Below are positions 21,700-27,218 of a DNA stretch of 27,218 nt, in pieces. A model generated the notes under the pieces. That model ran no database searches. It saw only the letters and a program-made list of their open reading frames with translations, and had not been told where the DNA came from. The stretch covers positions 1 to 27,218 of the forward strand of contig CAXKVV010000398.1 of NCBI GenBank assembly GCA_964058805.1, written 5' to 3'. The first letter of the stretch is position 1. Every line of letters begins with the position of its first letter. Origin of the DNA: Schoenoplectus triqueter (lineage: Eukaryota > Streptophyta > Magnoliopsida > Poales > Cyperaceae). A program made the translations under genes and the position numbers.

Positions 21700-22052
21700 C
21701 CCCTGCAATAATTTTCTTTATGATAAATAAAATAAATAAATTGATAAATTTTAGTTTAAATCCAAGTTTTAAACTCGATGTCAAAAGCTGAACAGAATTT
21801 AAAACTCGATAGCGATATCGAAAGCTTTCCATCTTTTCACAACATTAATGGCTTGTTTTTGTCGGTTATCTGACTAGGTTGTATTCCATTTTTTTTTTTT
21901 TGAGGAAGTTGTATCTCCATTGACATTAATGTTGTACGTTGAGATGCGAACTGTTCAAACATTGAAATTAATTGCAGTCAATTTTATTTTTGTGCCACAA
22001 CAATTTATTGCATGTTGTGTGGCGAATTGTGCCCCCATTCAATGTAATTTGT
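21700..22052. other. Unassigned intergenic DNA
   Basis: No gene, TIR pair or notable repeat found beyond short homopolymer runs. Confidence 0.4.
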
Positions 22053-22062
22053 ATTAATTAAC

Positions 22063-22364
22063 ATAGTAACAATACTCGCGAATTATTCATGAATAATTTG
22101 TTTTTCACCCATAACCGGATGTTTCACGAATACTTTGTCAGTTTAATATATAATGCGTTTTTTGGTTAAAAAATATTTTATTCGCGAATTATTCGGAAAA
22201 GAACACATTATATATTATTTTATAGTTCTAATATATTTTTAATATTTTGTCAATATAATATATATTTTATTTATATTATGTGAAACAAATTATTCCCGAA
22301 TTATAACCGAACGTTAAATTTTTGATCTCGCCGAGTATTTCCCGAATCATAAACTTGTTACTAT
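22063..22364. mobile_element. Unclassified TIR element, 302 bp
   Basis: The TIR ATAGTAACAA at 22063 has its inverse TTGTTACTAT ending at 22364. Identical 10-bp direct repeats ATTAATTAAC flank it (22053-22062 and 22365-22374). GAATAATTTGTTT(T)CAC occurs near both ends in inverted order. A 9-10-bp TSD would favour Mutator-like, but the short TIR does not settle it. Confidence 0.65.
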
Positions 22365-22482
22365 ATTAATTAACCGGTGGTTTGTACAGCACACTGAGAG
22401 ATATATTAAGTTTGGACACATAGGACCGAGAGATGTATTATGTTTGGTCACATAGGAATATAGGATCACTGTGGTAATCTAG

Positions 22483-22650
22483 GGATCTGGATCCACTGTA
22501 GCGCGGCACGGTGCGGCGCAGCACGTGGTTCGTTCGATCACTTCGAGATTCGTGCTAATACTTTAAAATTCGAATTAACACGAATCTCAAAGTGATCGAA
22601 CAGACCACGTGCTGCGACGCACCGTGCCGCGTGACAGCAGATCTGGTTCC
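22483..22650. mobile_element. GC-rich hairpin MITE, 168 bp
   Basis: Two arms of about 74 bases (22483-22556 and 22577-22650) pair almost perfectly, with shared blocks GCGGCACGGTGCG, GCAGCACGTGGT and GTTCGATCACTT, around a loop of about 20 bases. The 10-bp direct repeat GGTAATCTAG flanks it at 22473-22482 and 22651-22660. The composition contrasts strongly with the AT-rich surroundings. The TSD length fits a Mutator-like MITE. Confidence 0.75.
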
Positions 22651-22660
22651 GGTAATCTAG

Positions 22661-23598
22661 AGGTCACACAAAGTGCATAAGTCTTTGTATCTTCTCGGAT
22701 TGCACGACTCCAATGCAAACAAAATTTTGATTATAAATCTCTGGTGGGCCTCACCCAGAAACAAGCATACATCTTCACAATAAATGAAAATGAAATAAAC
22801 TGAATGTCTGTATAATTGAGACCGAATTTTAAACTAGATTTCAGATTTCAGTTTTTAGATCGAATTTTAAACTCGATCATACAGTTTAAAAAATAGCGTA
22901 ATCTTACTATTCATTTGTTTTATTTACCGTGAAAAAAATTCATCACGCTGCTACTTCTTTTGTTCTCTAAAAACAAAAAACGAAAAATGAAAAGCAAAAA
23001 ACAAGCAAAAGCAAAAATAATCACAATTAATATACAACTATAGGGGCACACATCAACATACATCACAACTATTCAAGAAATAAAAAGGAGAAATTTTATT
23101 GAAGTATTCACTCTTGAGAAAATTCTTTGAAAGTCGAACAAACTTGGATCCCCTCTGTGGCTCAAGGAAAGTATTTTACACTCATTCAACAATTCAAAAG
23201 AAAGTTGATCAAATTTTAGATCTGAAAGAAAAACAAATTAATGGCAAGATATTAGACATTAATATTTTTCACATAGACCCTCAAATAACGAAATTGAAAA
23301 AGAATCAAATTCTTCACGACATTCATTCAACAGACATTGTCAATTCTACTCAGTTAATGGCAACATATTAGAAAAAGAAAAGACTTAATTATATAGTAAC
23401 AATGGAATAACATACACTAACCATCATTTTCAAGATCAGACCCACTAACAAAGAAGAAATCTCAGAGGATAAAGGCGAAGGGAAAGTTGATGGTCTTGGA
23501 GATTTTGTTTCTACAATTGAGAAGAAAGCCTAATGGAGTGAGATGTAAAATATATAAAGTCTTGATTTCTCTCTTTCTCTAATCGTGAAAGTAATGAA
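22661..23598. other. Intergenic DNA; unrecognised lysine-rich open frame at 23099-23371
   Basis: The plus-strand frame of 90 codons begins at TTG, not ATG (first in-frame residues read KYSLLRKFFE). It is rich in Lys and Ile, and I recognise no motif in it. It lies about 270 bases upstream of the hAT transposase relic on the same strand and could be unrelated noncoding sequence. No other feature is supported. Confidence 0.3.
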
Positions 23599-24036
23599 AG
23601 AAAAATTTCTCAAATAAACAATAATGAATTACTGAGTTATTATTTGGGAAGCATGAAAGATGATCAAATTGATATCCTGGAGTACTGGAAGATGAATGCA
23701 ACTGCCTATCCAACATTAACGATAATGGCGCGTGACGTATTTGCAGTGTCTGTGTCAACCATTCCTTTTGAAACATATTTTAGTTCGGCAAATATGATTC
23801 TAACAGATAAGCGTACCAAATTGGGTTCAAAACTTTTCGAGTAACTTGTGTGCAATAAAGATTGGATTGATGCTGAAAGTCGAATGTAATATGATACAAC
23901 ATTTGAGGCAGCAACATCCGCCATAAAAACTCAAGAAAGCGGTACCAATATCTCCGATATCCCTCTAGAAGATGATTCTGATGACCCATACGACATTCAA
24001 GACAACGACTTATGGTATATGCACAACGACTTCTAG
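23599..24036 (+). pseudogene. hAT transposase C-terminal dimerisation domain relic
   Basis: One continuous frame reads DILEYWKMNATAYPTLTIMA then RDVFAVSVSTIPFETYFSSA, TDKRTKLGSKL and VCNKDWIDAE. This is the dimerisation domain at the C-terminus of plant hAT transposases, where W-x(n)-YP-L-MARD-A-VST and the final DW are conserved. The tail is acidic (EDDSDDPYD) and ends at TAG (24034-24036). Two in-frame TAA codons (23842 and 23887) interrupt it. The N-terminal BED finger and catalytic region are absent, so it is non-functional. Confidence 0.85.
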
Positions 24037-24960
24037 GAGTTTGATATTTCTTACCATATCAATCTTTTTATCTATTTTTAAATATTTCAATTATTTTTTG
24101 AATTTTTTTTAAAGAACATTACTAACAAAAAAAGTTATAACTCTGTCTATATTCTTTTTACATAACTGATCCTAAACCCGGGTTAAAAGAGGAGGGTAAC
24201 TCAAAATATTATCCAAATTTTATTTTATAACTTTTTATAATTTTTGGTATTTTTATAATTTTTTTAGTATTATTTAATTTTTAAATTATTAAAAAATATG
24301 TAATTAATTCGATGAAAATTATTATTTAAAAATTGATAAATTTATTTTTTTTATAATTTTCTGAAAATTAATTTTTTAGTACTATTAGATTTTTAAACAA
24401 TTAAAAATAATAATTCAAATTAGTTAAAAATTATTATTAAAAAATATGATAAATTATTATTTTTCCCAATTCATAAAAAAAACAGATCGGACCGGACTGT
24501 CCCGTGGGGGTCCGGCCCCCGGGGGCCAACGGTGGGACGGGTTAGGTTTTTTTGAATTTGGACCGCTTAGGACCGGCCCGTGTGGACCGTCCGGGTTTGG
24601 ACCAGACCGTTTTCAAATCACTAGCGTGTCGTATGTATCATGTACAAGCACGTGATGTATTCGACATGGAATGTATCATGTCAATACGTGTTCACGTATT
24701 TGAACGTGCGTGCTTTTACGTGTCAAATATTTAAAAATCCAAACACACACGTTTAAGACACGTGACACGTCTAATACGCTGTATTAAATATGTTCGTATT
24801 TATATGTGTTGGACTCATGTCAACACTTGTAGCATTTATAAATTCCATAAATTTCAAATAAAATTGGAGAAATATACAAGAAAATCAGAAAAATTAGAGT
24901 GTTCATAGTCATATAAAATAAAATTGACGTACTATAGTCACATATATCATACATGTTAAA
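24037..24960. other. AT-rich intergenic DNA with a GC-rich island at 24483-24612
   Basis: 24060-24480 is extremely AT-rich with no ORF. At 24483-24612 the composition switches abruptly to GC-rich, with repeated GGACCGG/CCGGTCC-type words (GACCGGACTG, GGTCCGGCCCC, GGACCGGCCC, GGACCGTCCGG). From 24625 to 24830 there are repeated ACGTGT/ACACGT words. Such clustered short words can be subterminal transposase-binding repeats, and a hAT relic is adjacent, but no terminal repeats were found. Confidence 0.4.
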
Positions 24961-24989
24961 GTGATTCACTTAGGTATTAAGCCAATCTT

Positions 24990-25243
24990 TTAAGCACATA
25001 AATATTTTAAAATATCAACCGTTGGATGGTGTAGAAATTGTTGGATTAGTAAATTTTATACCCATCTAAAAAATAGTAAAAATATTTAAGAAATATAGAA
25101 TTTGATCTCCTAAGATACTTCAATATGAAGATCATGTTCAACGATTTGGACTTTTAAATTCAAAATACAGATGTAAAGCATAAAAAGTTTGATATTTCGT
25201 AAAGCACCATAGCAGCACCATAGCTTCACACACTCTTTCTCTC
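24990..25243. mobile_element. Partial foldback element U0 (right part only)
   Basis: This stretch resembles the right arm of the units that follow: ATCAACCGTTGGAT, TAGAATTTGATC, and an end reading GCACCATAGC then (CT)n. A matching left arm is not clear, so it is probably truncated. It abuts a (TA)n tract at 25244-25260 that is shared with unit U1. Confidence 0.5.
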
Positions 25244-25260
25244 TCTATATATATATATAT

Positions 25261-25685
25261 AGAGAGAGAGAGTGAATTTGGATTGATCATGTTATGCACC
25301 ATAGTTGTGTTATGGTACTATGTATAATACAGATCATGTTCGTGCTATGAATCGGTTCTTCATCTTCAAAGTTCAAACGGTCGATCCAACCATAATAAAT
25401 GATTTTTGTGTGAATATCTAGATGTAGACCAAATTTTAAATTTTTAGATTTTTTTTTTACTATTTTTTAAGATAGATAGAAAATCACTTGATTTAGTTAC
25501 TATGAGACATTCAAAAGAAGTGATTTCTTAACTATCTTAAAAATAATATTTTTTAAAAAGAAATATAAAATTTGATTTATATCTAGATATTTATATGAAA
25601 ATTATTTTATATGGTTAGATCAATTATTTACATTTTAATTATGAAGAACCGATCTATAGCATCATAGCTCAACTCTCTCTCTCTC

Positions 25686-25686
<1 letters not shown>
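25261..25686. mobile_element. Foldback element U1 of a tandem array, 426 bp
   Basis: It starts (AG)6 at 25261 and ends (CT)n at about 25686. Arms pair through ATCGGTTCTTCAT / ATGAAGAACCGAT, AATATCTAGAT / ATCTAGATATT and AAATTTTA / TAAAATTT. The left arm carries about 60 bases that the right arm lacks. The centre contains AAAATCACTTGATTTAGTTA and CATTCAAAAGAAG, shared with U2 and U3. Noncoding. Confidence 0.75.
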
Positions 25687-25700
<14 letters not shown>

Positions 25701-25720
<20 letters not shown>

Positions 25721-26122
25721 TTGGGATATGATGTTATACATAGCACAGATTGCCCCCATGCTATGGATTGGTTCTCCATTTTGAAAGTCTAAATGGTCGA
25801 TATGAACCGCTCAAGATGATTTTTATATGAATATCTAGTTGATGATCAAATTTTATATATTTTTTAATTTTTTACTATTTTTTTAGATAATTACAAAATC
25901 ACTTGATTTAATTATTATGAGCCATTCAAAAGAGGTAATTTTCTAACTATCAAAATAAATAGTTAAAATCTTCTAAAAATAGAAAATTTGGTGTATAACT
26001 AGATATTTATATGAAAATTATTTTGAAAGGTTCAGATCAACAATTTTGATTTTGAAAATAAAGAACTAATCCATAACATGCGATCTGTGCTATGCATAGC
26101 ACCATAGTTAAGCTCTCTCTCT
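25701..26122. mobile_element. Foldback element U2 of a tandem array, 422 bp
   Basis: It begins (AG)n at 25701 and ends (CT)n at 26122. The arms pair: TACATAGCACAGAT / ATCTGTGCTATGCATAG, ATGAATATCTAGTTG / AACTAGATATTTATAT. The centre repeats AAAATCACTTGATTTAATTA and GAGCCATTCAAAAGAGG as in U1. The flanking (TA)n tracts are shared with U1 and U3. Confidence 0.75.
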
Positions 26123-26130
26123 ATATATAT

Positions 26131-26558
26131 AGAGAGAGAGAGAGATAGTTAGATGACGATGCTACGCGTAACACAGATATCCCATATGCTACAAATTATT
26201 TTTTCATCTTCATAGTTCAAATGATCGATCCAACCGATCAAAATATTTTTTTATGAAAATCTAGTTGAAAACTAAAATATATATATATATATATATATTT
26301 TTAGAATTTTTATATTATTTAAAATAGCAAGAAAATCATGAGATTTAATTATTATGAGTTATTCAAAATGAGTTATTTTTTAGCTATCTTAAAAAATAGT
26401 AAAATAATTCTAAAAAATATATAATTTGGTATCCAACTAGATTTTCATATGAAAAATATTTCAACCGGTTGGATTGACCATTTGAACTTTGAAGATAAAG
26501 AAACAATCTATAGCGCACGAGTCATCTGTGTTACGTGTAGTACCATAGTCTAACACAC
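26131..26558. mobile_element. Foldback element U3 of a tandem array, 428 bp
   Basis: It begins (AG)n at 26131 and ends near 26558, followed by (TA)n. The arms pair: CTACGCGTAACACAGAT / ATCTGTGTTACGTGTAG, GATCGATCCAACCG / CGGTTGGATTGACC and ATGAAAATCTAGTTG / CAACTAGATTTTCAT. The centre carries an extra internal (TA)n at 26276-26300. Right terminal (CT)n is reduced to ACACAC. Confidence 0.75.
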
Positions 26559-27218
26559 TATATATATATATATATTAAAAGATGTTGGAAAATAAAATTT
26601 AAACTAGAGAAATAGGATTAGGTTTAGAGTTGAAAATGTAGTTAGAGAAATGGACCTCAAAGCCATTGACATTATTGTCATCTGCACATATGTTAGAAAA
26701 TAAGGAGATTTTAAAGGCCTAACTCAACGATATTTTAAAATGGATGGGATCCTCACAATCATTTATTTAATAATTTAAAAACCATCTATTTATATATATA
26801 CAAAAAAAATTAAAAATGAGAACTTTTTATGAACATACTTCTATACAATAATAATAACAATAAAGCCTTTAATCTCAAAAAACATAAGGCTAGAAATAAA
26901 ATCCAATCTAAAATTATAAGATCAGAGATCTCAAATATCAATGATAAAGTGATGATGATGAAAATAATAATAAATAAATAAATAAATAATAATGATGATA
27001 ATATGATAATAATAATAATAATAATGATATATATAATATGTTAATAATAATAATAATAATAAAATAGTATAATAAACTTACATTATAAAATATATTTTCA
27101 AATCTTTAATTCTAAATCCTAAAATTTTAAAAATCTAAAAACTAAAAAACTAAAAACATGAAGTTTATAACTCTATAATTAGACTCTAACTCATAAATCA
27201 TGGTTCTCATACATGAAT
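26559..27218. other. AT-rich DNA ending in TAA/GAT/ATAA microsatellites
   Basis: No gene supported. Simple repeats run at about 26940-27065, mixing GATGAT, AATA and TAA units. The remainder is A-rich intergenic sequence with repeated CTAAAA words near 27115-27150. Confidence 0.5.

Overview
The window looks like nuclear DNA of a flowering plant, probably a eudicot. The genes are split by short GT-AG introns, the protein families are plant-specific (cellulose synthase-like E, RIN4/NOI), and the DNA is very AT-rich with long TAA/TTA, TA and CT microsatellites. There are no prokaryotic operons. Only three stretches are good host-gene sequence. The rest is intergenic DNA built from old transposons, many of which still show terminal inverted repeats (TIRs) and target-site duplications (TSDs).

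Layout. 1-2202 (minus): the 5' part of a CslE glycosyltransferase gene (exons 1-3), which runs off the left edge. 2300-8400: decayed retrotransposon material, with an orphan tRNA-Met-type primer-binding site near 2606 and a Ty1/copia gag-protease relic at about 6430-7810. Two hAT-type non-autonomous elements sit in it (4147-4566 and 7962-8393). 8550-9401: two adjacent foldback elements joined at CT/TA microsatellites. 10321-11966: two Tourist/Harbinger-like elements of one family, head to head, each with a long TAA-type microsatellite core. 12467-14033 (plus): a small, apparently intact RIN4/NOI-family gene of 82 codons. 14693-17995 (minus): a second CslE copy, convergent with the RIN4/NOI gene. 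It has lost the end of exon 1, intron 1 and exon 2, and its exon 7/8 junction is broken, so I call it a pseudogene.

18237-19666 is a Mutator-like element with TIRs of about 110 bp that may carry a captured gene fragment. 20257-21691 is a hAT-like element with a perfect 8-bp TSD; it carries the last intron and last exon of a cytosolic ribosomal protein L9 gene and has a smaller dTph1-like element nested inside. Two more TIR elements follow at 22063-22364 and 22483-22650, the second a GC-rich near-perfect hairpin. A hAT transposase C-terminal relic lies at about 23600-24036. A tandem array of foldback elements runs from about 25.0 to 26.56 kb. The window ends in unassigned AT-rich and microsatellite DNA.

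How the parts relate. The two CslE copies are in direct orientation and differ at about 1% even in introns, so the duplication is recent. The left copy has the 5' exons that the right copy lost. The right copy shows the 3' exons that the left copy should have beyond the window. Nothing ties CslE and RIN4/NOI together functionally. The most unusual content is structural: foldback elements chained through (CT)n(TA)n(AG)n palindromic junctions, and a 1.65-kb near-palindrome inserted upstream of the RIN4/NOI gene.
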